NCBI RefSeq assembly: GCF_017876435.1
Contig: NZ_JAGIOA010000001.1
Span: forward strand, 124,001 to 188,000
Source of the DNA: Microbacterium phyllosphaerae
Lineage (GTDB): Bacteria > Actinomycetota > Actinomycetes > Actinomycetales > Microbacteriaceae
DNA: 64,000 nt
Direction of reading: 5' to 3'
The notes under the pieces: generated by a model
What the model was told of the DNA's origin: nothing
The model's input: only the letters and a program-made list of their open reading frames with translations
Database searches by the model: none
Shown here: in pieces, positions 1-7,550 of the stretch
How the letters are laid out: each line of letters begins with the position of its first letter
Numbering within the stretch: position 1 is the first letter of the stretch
Made by a program: the position numbers and the translations under genes

Positions 1-167
1 CCGACGTTCCAGAGCAGGAAGACCAGCGCGCAGGCGACCGCGATGACGCTGGCGACGACGATGTCGACCACCCTCCAGCGCCAGAGCTCGGGACGACCGA
101 GGCCCTTCGATGCGGAGGCGGTGGCGTACGGCGATTCCGTGGTGGATCCGGACGTGGATGTACTCAT
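1..167 (-). CDS. ykoE: Thiamine ECF transporter S component, YkoE family (5' part only)
   Basis: The first 55 codons are present; the gene runs off the left edge. After a polar Ser/Thr-rich stretch of about 28 residues the protein reads RWRVVDIVVAS and enters a hydrophobic segment ending LLWN, which is the usual start of YkoE-type membrane proteins. These are substrate-binding S components of ECF vitamin importers, sitting in the cytoplasmic membrane and taking up thiamine or its precursor hydroxymethylpyrimidine. The ATG at 167 is preceded by a strong GGGAGGAG ribosome site 6 nt upstream, directly at the end of a TPP riboswitch, so the thiamine assignment rests on both the protein and its leader. 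The EcfA and EcfT partners are expected beyond the left edge (inference). Confidence 0.82.
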   Translation of the reverse strand, partial: MSTSTSGSTTESPYATASASKGLGRPELWRWRVVDIVVASVIAVACALVFLLWNV

Positions 168-173
168 CAGTGA

Positions 174-262
174 CTCCTCCCTGCGCTGGCATGACCCAGA
201 TCAGGTTCGACGGTCGAAGCGCGATTCGCTCCCTCTCAGCCCGGCTCGCCGGACTCCCGTGG
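174..262 (-). promoter_or_regulatory. TPP (thiamine pyrophosphate) riboswitch
   Basis: On the minus strand this leader contains the two conserved halves of the THI element: GGCTGAGAGGGAG (pyrimidine-sensor side) and ACCTGATCTGGGTCATGCC followed by AGCGCAGGGAGG. A variable hairpin lies between them. The 3' end carries the GGGAGGAG ribosome-binding site of the ykoE start at 167. TPP binding would therefore be expected to restrict translation initiation (inference from the position; known for many THI elements). Confidence 0.95.
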
Positions 263-352
263 TTGTGCTGTCGATCTTACCCAGTGCCGACACTCGCGTC
301 TGCTCCTGTTGCAGCGCCGCGGATCTGAGCGCGAGTTCGGTACCGTGAGGAG

Positions 353-2017
353 GTGACCGCTCCTGACTCCGCCGAGGCCACTGCTTCCGATGCGCCCGCC
401 GACGCATCGTCCGACGGCAGCGACACGGAGGCGACGACGGCGGTGGACCGCAGCGAAGCCGTCGACGCAGAGGCGACGGCACCCGTCGCAGACGACGCCG
501 ACGCCGACGCGGAGCCGACGGACCCGGCCCCGGACACTGATGCCGCCGATGACGACGCAACTGTCGACGCGCACTCGACGGCGCCCGTCGCAGACGGTTA
601 CGCCGTCGACGCGGATGCCGTCGAGGATCTCGACGACGCCCCCGATGTGCAGTGGGCGGAGGGCGCCAGCGGAGGGACCCCTCTGACGTGGGTCGACCCC
701 GCGACCGTCGCGCAGCGGACGACGGATGGGTCGCTCGACGATGACGCCGACGCCGACGCCGGAAGTGCACTTCTGCAGGGCGCGCGACTGCGCCCGGCGA
801 TCGCGCGCCCCGGTCTTCTCGTTCCCTTGGGCGTGCTCGTCGGACTCGTCGCCGCCTACGCGGGGACGACTCTGCTCTGGCCGCTGCACGAGGTGCCGCC
901 GACGGTCCAGGCGGTCGAGCTCGCACCGACGGCCGCCCCTGCGGCCACTGTCACCTGGCCCACGCAGGGAAGCGCGGCAGTCGGCGTCGGTGGACTCTCG
1001 ACCAGCTCGTCGTCTCTCGATGCTGCGGCGATCGCGAGCGTCACGAAGGTGGTCTCGAGCCTGATGGTGCTCGATCAGATGCCGCTGGCCGTGGGCGAGC
1101 AAGGTCCGGAGTTCCGGTTCACGTGGTCCGACAGCATGGAGTACTGGGAGTACCGTCGCTCGGATCAGTCGGCGCTCGACGTGCCCGTGGACGGCACCCT
1201 CACCGAGTTCCAGCTCCTCCAGGGCACGCTCCTGGGCTCCGCGAACAACTACATCGACCGTCTTGCGCGCGAGGTTTGGGGATCGGAGTCGGCCTTCACG
1301 TCGGCTGCCGCCACCTGGCTGCGCGATCGCGGACTCGACGGGATCACGATCATCACGCCCTCCGGGTTCGACGACCGCAACAGAGCCACTCCCGAGTCGC
1401 TCGTCGCTCTCGCCGAGCTGGCGATGCAGAATCCGGTGTTCGCGGGAATCGTCGGCACGCCGTCGGTCGACCTCCCCGGCGCCGGAACCGTGAAGAACAC
1501 GAACGGGATGCTGGCGGATGCCGGTGTCGTCGGCGTCAAGACCGGCACGCTCGGCGACAGCTGGAACCTGCTGACGGCCAAGGACATCACCATCGACGAC
1601 ACGACGGTGCACCTGTACGCCGCCGTGCTCGGACAGGCCGATGACGAGCAGCGGCTCGCCCAGACCCGATCGCTGTTCTCGCAGGTGGAGGCCGTGCTGC
1701 AGGCGCAGGCTCCCGCCGTCGCGAAGGGCACGGTCGTCGGCGAGGTCACCACACTGTGGGGCACGACGACGGACGTCGTGACGGATGCCGATGCCGACGT
1801 CGTGCTGTGGAACGGCGCGACCGCGCAGACGACGTCGACCTTCCACCTCGGAGACAGTCGCGAGTCGGGCGACGAGATCGGGACGGTGACGAGCACCGGC
1901 CCGCTGAACACCGTGACGACGTCGGTATCGCTGGCGGATGACGTCGAGGCGCCGAGTCCGTGGTGGCGCCTGACCCATCCTTTCGAGCTCCTCGGCATCA
2001 CCGACGAGCAGCGCTGA
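353..2017 (+). CDS. Membrane-anchored D-alanyl-D-alanine carboxypeptidase
   Basis: A 554-residue penicillin-binding-type serine peptidase that would trim D-Ala from peptidoglycan pentapeptides outside the membrane. Residues 1-150 are a very acidic, low-complexity Asp/Ala/Glu cytoplasmic tail. One membrane segment lies at about 155-178, followed by the catalytic domain. All three motifs are present: S229-V-T-K232 (SxxK), S296-A-N298 (SxN) and K396-T-G398 (KTG). The roughly 100 residues after the KTG look like a small beta-rich C-terminal domain. The GTG start at 353 is the only start codon upstream of the conserved part. It sits 6 nt after TACCGT (341-346), the leaderless pattern seen throughout the window. 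The gene is divergent from ykoE and convergent with the ABC exporter genes. Confidence 0.88.
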   Translation: MTAPDSAEATASDAPADASSDGSDTEATTAVDRSEAVDAEATAPVADDADADAEPTDPAPDTDAADDDATVDAHSTAPVADGYAVDADAVEDLDDAPDVQWAEGASGGTPLTWVDPATVAQRTTDGSLDDDADADAGSALLQGARLRPAIARPGLLVPLGVLVGLVAAYAGTTLLWPLHEVPPTVQAVELAPTAAPAATVTWPTQGSAAVGVGGLSTSSSSLDAAAIASVTKVVSSLMVLDQMPLAVGEQGPEFRFTWSDSMEYWEYRRSDQSALDVPVDGTLTEFQLLQGTLLGSANNYIDRLAREVWGSESAFTSAAATWLRDRGLDGITIITPSGFDDRNRATPESLVALAELAMQNPVFAGIVGTPSVDLPGAGTVKNTNGMLADAGVVGVKTGTLGDSWNLLTAKDITIDDTTVHLYAAVLGQADDEQRLAQTRSLFSQVEAVLQAQAPAVAKGTVVGEVTTLWGTTTDVVTDADADVVLWNGATAQTTSTFHLGDSRESGDEIGTVTSTGPLNTVTTSVSLADDVEAPSPWWRLTHPFELLGITDEQR

Positions 2018-2031
2018 GCGGGTCTCGCCCT

Positions 2032-2140
2032 CTCTGCACGACAGGCGCGCCTCTGCACGGGCAGGCGCGCCTCTGCACGGGCAGGCGCGCCTCTGCACGG
2101 GCAGTCGCGCCTCTGCACGACAGGCGCCTCTCTGCACGAC
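2032..2140. repeat. 20-bp tandem repeat, six units
   Basis: The core CTCTGCACG recurs at 2032, 2051, 2071, 2091, 2111 and 2130, giving unit lengths of 19, 20, 20, 20 and 19 bp. Units 2-4 continue GGCAG and units 1, 5 and 6 continue GACAG. Junctions between units form the 10-bp palindrome AGGCGCGCCT, so each junction could form a small hairpin. The array lies between two convergent genes, just ahead of a terminator. Confidence 0.9.
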
Positions 2141-2141
2141 A

Positions 2142-2175
2142 GACGCCCCGCTCCGAGTTAACGGGGCGGGGCGTC
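2142..2175. terminator. Bidirectional hairpin terminator
   Basis: GACGCCCCGCTCCG (2142-2155) pairs over 14 bp (one G-T pair) with CGGGGCGGGGCGTC (2162-2175) around the 6-nt loop AGTTAA. It lies between the stop of the carboxypeptidase gene and that of the convergent ABC transporter gene, so it can serve both directions. No strong T-run follows, which is usual in high-GC actinobacteria. Confidence 0.85.
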
Positions 2176-2198
2176 CGACTGTTCACGCCGTGCGCGCG

Positions 2199-4442
2199 TC
2201 AGGCGTTCTGCTCACCGGCATCCGGCCGTTCGACGATCGCCTGTGCTGCCGCCGCCTCGGCACCGGGCACTTGCGCTCCGACCGAGACGCCGACCTGTGC
2301 GGCTGCAGCCTCGTCGTCGGCGTCGCCGCTGACGACCACCGGGGTCGTGCCGGTGAGCGAGTCCTCGGCATCGATGTCGGTCGCCGCCTGCTCGAACTGC
2401 GACTGGTACAGACGCCAGTAAGCGCCCTGCGCCGAGATCAGCTCGTCGTGCGTGCCCTTCTCGACGATGTCGCCGTGCTCCATCACGAGGATGAGGTCGG
2501 CGTCGCGGATGGTCGACAGGCGGTGTGCGATCACGAACGACGTGCGTCCCTGCCGCAGAGCCGCCATCGCGTGCTGCAGCAGCACCTCGGTGCGGGTGTC
2601 GACCGCCGACGTGGCCTCGTCGAGGATGAGGATCGACGGCTGGGCGACGAACGCCCGCGCGATCGTGATGAGCTGGCGCTCACCCGCCGAGACGTTCGAC
2701 GCGTCCTCGTCGAGAACGGTGTCGTACCCCTCGGGGAGGGCGTGCACGAAGCGGTCGACGTAGGTCGCCTTGGCGGCCTCGAGGACCTCTTCGTCGGTCG
2801 CCGTGGAGCGGCCATACCGGATGTTCTCGCGGATGCTTCCGGCGAACAGCCACGGGTCTTGCAGCACCATGCCGGTGCGTGACCGCAGCTGGTCGCGCGT
2901 GACCTCGGAGATGTCCTGACCGTCGAGCAGGATGCGCCCGCCGTTCAGCTCGTAGAACCGCATGATCAGGTTGACGAGAGTCGTCTTTCCGGCTCCCGTG
3001 GGGCCGACGATCGCGACGGTCTGACCCGGCTCGACACGGAACGAGAGGTCGGTGATGAGGGGGCGCTCGGGAGTGTACGAGAATGCGACGTTCTCGAACT
3101 CCACGACACCCTTGCCCTCGGCGATCGCCGGAGCGTTCGCCTCGTCGGCCTCCTGCTCTTCGGTGTCGAGCAGCTCGAACACCCGCTCGGCCGACGCCGT
3201 TCCGGACTGCACGACCGCAGCCATGCCACCCAGTTCCGACAGCGGCTGCGTGAACTGCTGCGAGTACTGGATGAACGCCTGCACGTCACCGAGACGCAGC
3301 TGTCCGTTCGCGACCATGAGACCACCGAGCACGGCGATGCCCACGTAGGTGAGGCTGCCGACGAAGGTCATCGCGGGCATGATGATGCCCGAGAGGAACT
3401 GTGCCTTGAAGCTCGCCTGGAACAGCTCCTCGTTCTCGTCCTTGAACTTGTCGAGGGCGTCCTGCTCGCGTCCGAAGACCTTCACGAGCGCGTGACCCGA
3501 GAACGCCTCCTCGACGCGCGCGTTCAGACGGCCGACCTTGCGCCACTGCGTTCCGAACGCCTTCTGCGACCGCGGTCCGATCACGCCGAAGATCACACCC
3601 ATGAGCGGGAGCGCGACGAGCGCGACGAGCGCGAGCTGCCAGGAGATCGAGAACATCAGCACCAGCACGCCCACGACCGTGAGCACGGCCGTGATCGCAC
3701 CCGACAGCGACTGCTGCATGGTCTGGGTGATGTTGTCGATGTCGTTCGTGACACGAGAGATCAGGTCGCCGCGCTGCACCTTGTCGAAGTAGGACAGCGG
3801 CAGACGGTTGATCTTCGCCTCGACCTGCTCGCGCAGGCGCCACATGGTGCGCACCATGATGACGTTGATCACGTAGCCCTGAATCCAGCTCAGGAAGGCG
3901 GCCACGATGTAGATCGCGAGGACCGCGATGATGACCCACCGGAGCGCGTCGAAGTCCACGCCGTCGCCGACCTGGAAGCTGCCGAGCGCGGCGACCTGAT
4001 TCGCGAAGTCGTCCTGTCCGCCCTGGCGGAGCAGGGCGACCACGTCGTCCTGCGACGTCCCTGCCGGGAAGCCCGGGAAGTCGCCGTTCGGCATCCCGAG
4101 CTGCACCGAGATGAAGCCCTTGTAGATGAGGTTCGTGGCCTCACCGAGAACCTTCGGAGCGGCGACCGTGAGCACGACGCCCACGGCACCGGCGATCGAC
4201 ACCAGGACGAACCAGACGGCCGACGGCTTGAGCAGCCCGATCATCCGGGTGAAGCTCTTGCCGAAGTTGTCGGCCTTGCCCGGCGCGACGCTGTCCCAGC
4301 CGCCGCCGTTCTGCCGTGCCTTCTCGGCGAGTTCGGCCTCGTACTTCTCTTCGTCGGTGAGTTCCGGCTCGACGGTGGTCGTGGCTGCGGCCTGCGCAGC
4401 AGCGCGACCGCGTCGGGTCTTGGGTGCGTTCTGCTCGCTCAT
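2199..4442 (-). CDS. ABC exporter half-transporter, partner B (catalytic Walker B Glu present)
   Basis: A 747-residue fused permease/ATPase of the multidrug/lipid exporter type. A charged 60-residue N-terminus precedes a six-helix membrane domain, then an ATPase domain with GPTGAGKTT (about 478-486), signature VSAGE and Walker B ILILDEATSAVD (about 601). A further Ala-rich tail of about 90 residues follows. The Walker B glutamate is present, but the signature deviates from LSGGQ. The ATG at 4442 overlaps the stop of the upstream gene (ATGA, 4439-4442), so the two are co-translated and almost certainly form a heterodimer. Substrate cannot be told; drugs, lipids or peptides are all possible. 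Confidence 0.9.
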   Translation of the reverse strand: MSEQNAPKTRRGRAAAQAAATTTVEPELTDEEKYEAELAEKARQNGGGWDSVAPGKADNFGKSFTRMIGLLKPSAVWFVLVSIAGAVGVVLTVAAPKVLGEATNLIYKGFISVQLGMPNGDFPGFPAGTSQDDVVALLRQGGQDDFANQVAALGSFQVGDGVDFDALRWVIIAVLAIYIVAAFLSWIQGYVINVIMVRTMWRLREQVEAKINRLPLSYFDKVQRGDLISRVTNDIDNITQTMQQSLSGAITAVLTVVGVLVLMFSISWQLALVALVALPLMGVIFGVIGPRSQKAFGTQWRKVGRLNARVEEAFSGHALVKVFGREQDALDKFKDENEELFQASFKAQFLSGIIMPAMTFVGSLTYVGIAVLGGLMVANGQLRLGDVQAFIQYSQQFTQPLSELGGMAAVVQSGTASAERVFELLDTEEQEADEANAPAIAEGKGVVEFENVAFSYTPERPLITDLSFRVEPGQTVAIVGPTGAGKTTLVNLIMRFYELNGGRILLDGQDISEVTRDQLRSRTGMVLQDPWLFAGSIRENIRYGRSTATDEEVLEAAKATYVDRFVHALPEGYDTVLDEDASNVSAGERQLITIARAFVAQPSILILDEATSAVDTRTEVLLQHAMAALRQGRTSFVIAHRLSTIRDADLILVMEHGDIVEKGTHDELISAQGAYWRLYQSQFEQAATDIDAEDSLTGTTPVVVSGDADDEAAAAQVGVSVGAQVPGAEAAAAQAIVERPDAGEQNA

Positions 4443-6166
4443 GCGTCCACCCCCAGCTGCGACTCGACGATCTCTCGATAGGTCGAGCTCGTCTCGAGGA
4501 GTTCCTCGTGAGTGCCGACGCCGACCATGGTGCCCCCTTCGAGCACGACGATGCGATCCGCATCAGTGATGGACGAGACGCGCTGCGCGACCACGATCTT
4601 GGTCACATGCGGCAGTTCTCGCCACAGCGCCTGCCGAAGCCGCGCATCGGTCGTGAGGTCGAGCGCCGAGAACGAGTCGTCGAACACGAGGATCTGCGGC
4701 TGGCGCACGATCGCGCGGGCGATCGCGAGACGCTGACGCTGACCACCGGAGACGTTCGTGCCGCCCTGGGTGATGCGCGACTCGAGCCCGTCGGGCATCT
4801 CCTCGACGAAGTCGCGGCCCTGGGCGATCTCGAGCGCGTGCCACAGCTCGTCGTCCGTCGCGTCCTCACGGCCGTAGCGCAGGTTGGACGCGACGGTACC
4901 GGTGAACAGGAACGGGCGCTGCGGCACCAGGCCGATCGTGGCCCAGAGCGATTCGACATCGGCCTCGCGGACATCGGAGCCGCCGACGAAGACAGCGCCA
5001 CCCGAGACATCGAAGAGCCGAGGGATCAGTGAGACGAGCGTGGTCTTGCCCGCTCCGGTCGAGCCGACGATCGCGACGGTCTCGCCGGGCTGAGCAGCGA
5101 AGCTGATGCCCGTGAGCACCGGCGAATCCGCACCGGGGTAGGTGAACTCGACGCCGTCGAACGCGACGGATCCCGGCGTCGGGAAGTCGGTCACACCGTT
5201 CTCCGGGCGCTCCATGCTCGACGTCGTGTCGAGGACCTCGCCGATGCGCTCGGCCGAGACGGCCGCGCGCGGGATCATGATCGCCATGAAGCTGGCCATG
5301 ATGACGCCACCCATGATCTGACCGATGTACTGCATGAAGGCGAAGATCGTGCCGACCTGCACCGTGCCGCTGTTGACCTCGATGCCGCCGAACCACACGA
5401 CGGCCACGATCGTGACGTTCAGGATCAGCATGAACAGCGGGAAAAGCAGGACGAAGAGCGAACCGACCTTGCGGCCGACCACCATGATGTCGGTGTTCGC
5501 GCCGCGGAAGCGCTCCTCCTCGATGCGCTCGCGCACGAACGCGCGCACGACGCGCACCCCGGTCAGCTGCTCGCGCATGACGCGGTTCACGGTGTCGAGC
5601 TTTCCCTGGTAGCTGCGGAACAGCGGCACCATGCGGCTGACGACGAGGCCGGCGACGATCAGCAGCAGCGGGACGGAGACGGCGATGAGCCAGCTGAGCC
5701 CGATGTTGGTCTGCACGGCGAAGATGATGCCGCCGATCGCGAGCAGGGGCGCGGTGACGAGCATCGTGGCGCCCATCATCGCGAGCATCTGCACCTGCTG
5801 GACGTCGTTCGTGTTGCGGGTGATGAGGGATCCGGCGCCGAACTGCGAGACCTCGCGCTCGGAGAATCCGCTCACCTTGCCGAACACATCGGCGCGGATG
5901 TCTCGGCCGGCGCCCATCGACGCCCGGGCCGCGAAGTAGGTGGCGATGACCGACGCGACGATCTGGCCGAGCGACACGGTGAGCATGAGCAGCCCGGTGC
6001 GCCAGATGTAGTCGGTGTCGGACTGCGCGACGCCCTTGTTGATGATGTCTTCGTTGAGACGCGGAAGGTAGAGGGTGGCGATCGCACTGGCGAACTGGAA
6101 GACCAGAACGGCCAGCAGGAGCCACCTATAGCGGGACAGGTAGCGGACGAGAATTTTTCCCAGCAC
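4439..6166 (-). CDS. ABC exporter half-transporter, partner A (degenerate Walker B)
   Basis: A 575-residue permease/ATPase fusion paired with the following gene. The membrane domain occupies about residues 1-310. The ATPase domain has GSTGAGKTT (about 365), signature VSGGQRQR and Walker B ILVFDDSFSALD. Here Asp replaces the usual catalytic Glu, while the signature is canonical, the mirror image of the partner. I chose the GTG at 6166 (reading V-L-G-K-I-L-V-R-Y) because homologues of this type begin MLG-x-L-x-R-Y-L. The longer reading upstream adds 56 Arg/Ser-rich residues with no family resemblance. The 200 bp upstream hold no other gene and presumably the promoter. Confidence 0.87.
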   Translation of the reverse strand: MLGKILVRYLSRYRWLLLAVLVFQFASAIATLYLPRLNEDIINKGVAQSDTDYIWRTGLLMLTVSLGQIVASVIATYFAARASMGAGRDIRADVFGKVSGFSEREVSQFGAGSLITRNTNDVQQVQMLAMMGATMLVTAPLLAIGGIIFAVQTNIGLSWLIAVSVPLLLIVAGLVVSRMVPLFRSYQGKLDTVNRVMREQLTGVRVVRAFVRERIEEERFRGANTDIMVVGRKVGSLFVLLFPLFMLILNVTIVAVVWFGGIEVNSGTVQVGTIFAFMQYIGQIMGGVIMASFMAIMIPRAAVSAERIGEVLDTTSSMERPENGVTDFPTPGSVAFDGVEFTYPGADSPVLTGISFAAQPGETVAIVGSTGAGKTTLVSLIPRLFDVSGGAVFVGGSDVREADVESLWATIGLVPQRPFLFTGTVASNLRYGREDATDDELWHALEIAQGRDFVEEMPDGLESRITQGGTNVSGGQRQRLAIARAIVRQPQILVFDDSFSALDLTTDARLRQALWRELPHVTKIVVAQRVSSITDADRIVVLEGGTMVGVGTHEELLETSSTYREIVESQLGVDA

Positions 6167-6367
6167 AGGCGGACTTTCTAGGAAGGATGAAGCGGCGGAT
6201 CTCCCGGACGGGCGGACGCGGGCCGACGATCGCGCACATGCAAGGGTGCCACGAACCGGGGACATTCGTATCCCCCTGCAGGTGGACCTTCGCTGACAGC
6301 GAACCATTTCCCGCACGGCCAGCGGTTTATGCACCGCGGCGAAGAACCGCAGATATATCGATACTTC

Positions 6368-7429
6368 TCAGAAGAGCGGGCGATCCGGCACGAAATCACG
6401 AGCCTCGGCACCTGCATCGGGAGCCAGATCGGCGATCGACGCGGGGTTCCACTTCGGATTGCGATCCTTGTCGACGAGCTGCGCCCTGATGCCCTCCACG
6501 AGGTCGGGGTGCCGCGTCACGAACCACATGACCCGCCGATACTCTGCTTCGAGCGCGGCGCGGAGGCTCGGAAGCGCCCGCGCCTCGCGGACGGCGTCGA
6601 GGGTCACCGCGAGGCCCGTCGGCGCGAGGCTCTCCAGCAGCTCTGCGGTCGCCGTGGCATCCGCCGTTCCCTGCGCCTGCAGGCGTGCGACGATCTCGGC
6701 GACGGTGTCGGCGGAGAACGCCTCGTCGATCCATGCACGCGAGGCGGGCAGTTCTGACGGATCCGGGGTCTCGTCGAACAGCAGGACGATCTCGGCCGGG
6801 CCCGTGGGGTCCGCGCGGTACGCGAGCGCCTCGCGCAGCGCGTCGAGGCGGTCGGAGGGCACGAAGTGGTCGGCGAAGCCGAGCAGCACGGCATCCGCTC
6901 CGTTCATGGTGCCGCCGGTGAGGCCGAAGTACTCGCCGAAACGACCAGGAGCCCGCCCGAGCAGCCAGGTGCCCCCGACATCCGGGGTGAAGCCGATGCG
7001 CGTCTCGGGCATCGCGAGCTTCGAACGCTCGGTGACGATGCGGATGGCCGCGTGGCCGGAGAGGCCGATGCCTCCACCCATGGTGATGCCGTCGGCCAGA
7101 CTGACCACGGGCTTCGAGTACTCGGCGATCATCGCGTTCAGGGCGTACTCGGCGCGGAAGAACTCGGCGGTCTCGTCGGCACGGCCCGCGACGATCTGCG
7201 CATGCAGCCCTCTGACGTCTCCCCCCGCGCACATGCCGCGCTCGCCTTCGCCGTCGATCAGCACGATCTGGACGTCGGTGTCGTCGCGCCACGCCTCGAG
7301 CGCCTGCGTGAGCAGCCCGATCATGCCGAGATCGAGTGCGTTGATGGCCTCGGGCCTGTTGAGCGTGAGCCGTCCGAGTGCGCCTTCGGTGCGGACGAGG
7401 ACCCGGGGAGCGGCGGTGGAATCGGTCAC
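6368..7429 (-). CDS. 3-hydroxyisobutyryl-CoA hydrolase / enoyl-CoA hydratase-isomerase family
   Basis: A 353-residue crotonase-fold protein. Visible family segments are LGRLTLNRPEAINAL near the N-terminus, MCAGGDVRGL (oxyanion hole and CoA contact), KPVVSLADGITMGGGIGLSG, and MPETRIGFTPDVGGTWLL. The length of about 350 and the extended C-terminal half fit 3-hydroxyisobutyryl-CoA hydrolase of valine breakdown better than the 260-residue enoyl-CoA hydratases; the exact substrate is inference. The GTG at 7429 (V-T-D-S-T) lies 7 nt after TAACGT on the same strand, so a leaderless start is favoured over the much longer open frame, whose first 91 residues are antisense to the divergent ABC gene. Confidence 0.83.
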   Translation of the reverse strand: MTDSTAAPRVLVRTEGALGRLTLNRPEAINALDLGMIGLLTQALEAWRDDTDVQIVLIDGEGERGMCAGGDVRGLHAQIVAGRADETAEFFRAEYALNAMIAEYSKPVVSLADGITMGGGIGLSGHAAIRIVTERSKLAMPETRIGFTPDVGGTWLLGRAPGRFGEYFGLTGGTMNGADAVLLGFADHFVPSDRLDALREALAYRADPTGPAEIVLLFDETPDPSELPASRAWIDEAFSADTVAEIVARLQAQGTADATATAELLESLAPTGLAVTLDAVREARALPSLRAALEAEYRRVMWFVTRHPDLVEGIRAQLVDKDRNPKWNPASIADLAPDAGAEARDFVPDRPLF

Positions 7430-7436
7430 GGGTGCC

Positions 7437-7442
7437 ACGTTA
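7437..7442 (-). promoter_or_regulatory. -10 element of a leaderless start (acyl-CoA hydrolase gene)
   Basis: TAACGT on the minus strand, 7 nt before the GTG at 7429. It decides the start against the GTG at 7438, which overlaps the element itself. Confidence 0.55.
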
Positions 7443-7550
7443 CCCCTCGGCCGCAGCCTTGCATTCGGGTGGGTTTGTAGGGTAAATGCGCGATCCGGCG
7501 GCTTTTCCGGCAGGATAGAGAGAACTGCCCACTGCAACGAGAGGTCGCAG

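Noticed and set aside
236..2137. 633-residue open frame on the minus strand opposite the carboxypeptidase gene
   Set aside because: Arg/Gly-rich composition typical of antisense frames in GC-rich DNA, no motif; it also covers the riboswitch region, and the plus-strand gene has all its catalytic motifs.
2032..2140. CRISPR array
   Set aside because: Units are contiguous, with no unique spacers and no cas genes nearby.
6459..7550. Upstream extension of the ABC ATPase open frame
   Set aside because: The extension is antisense to the hydrolase gene; ATG 7551 has its own ribosome site and starts the conserved ABC domain.
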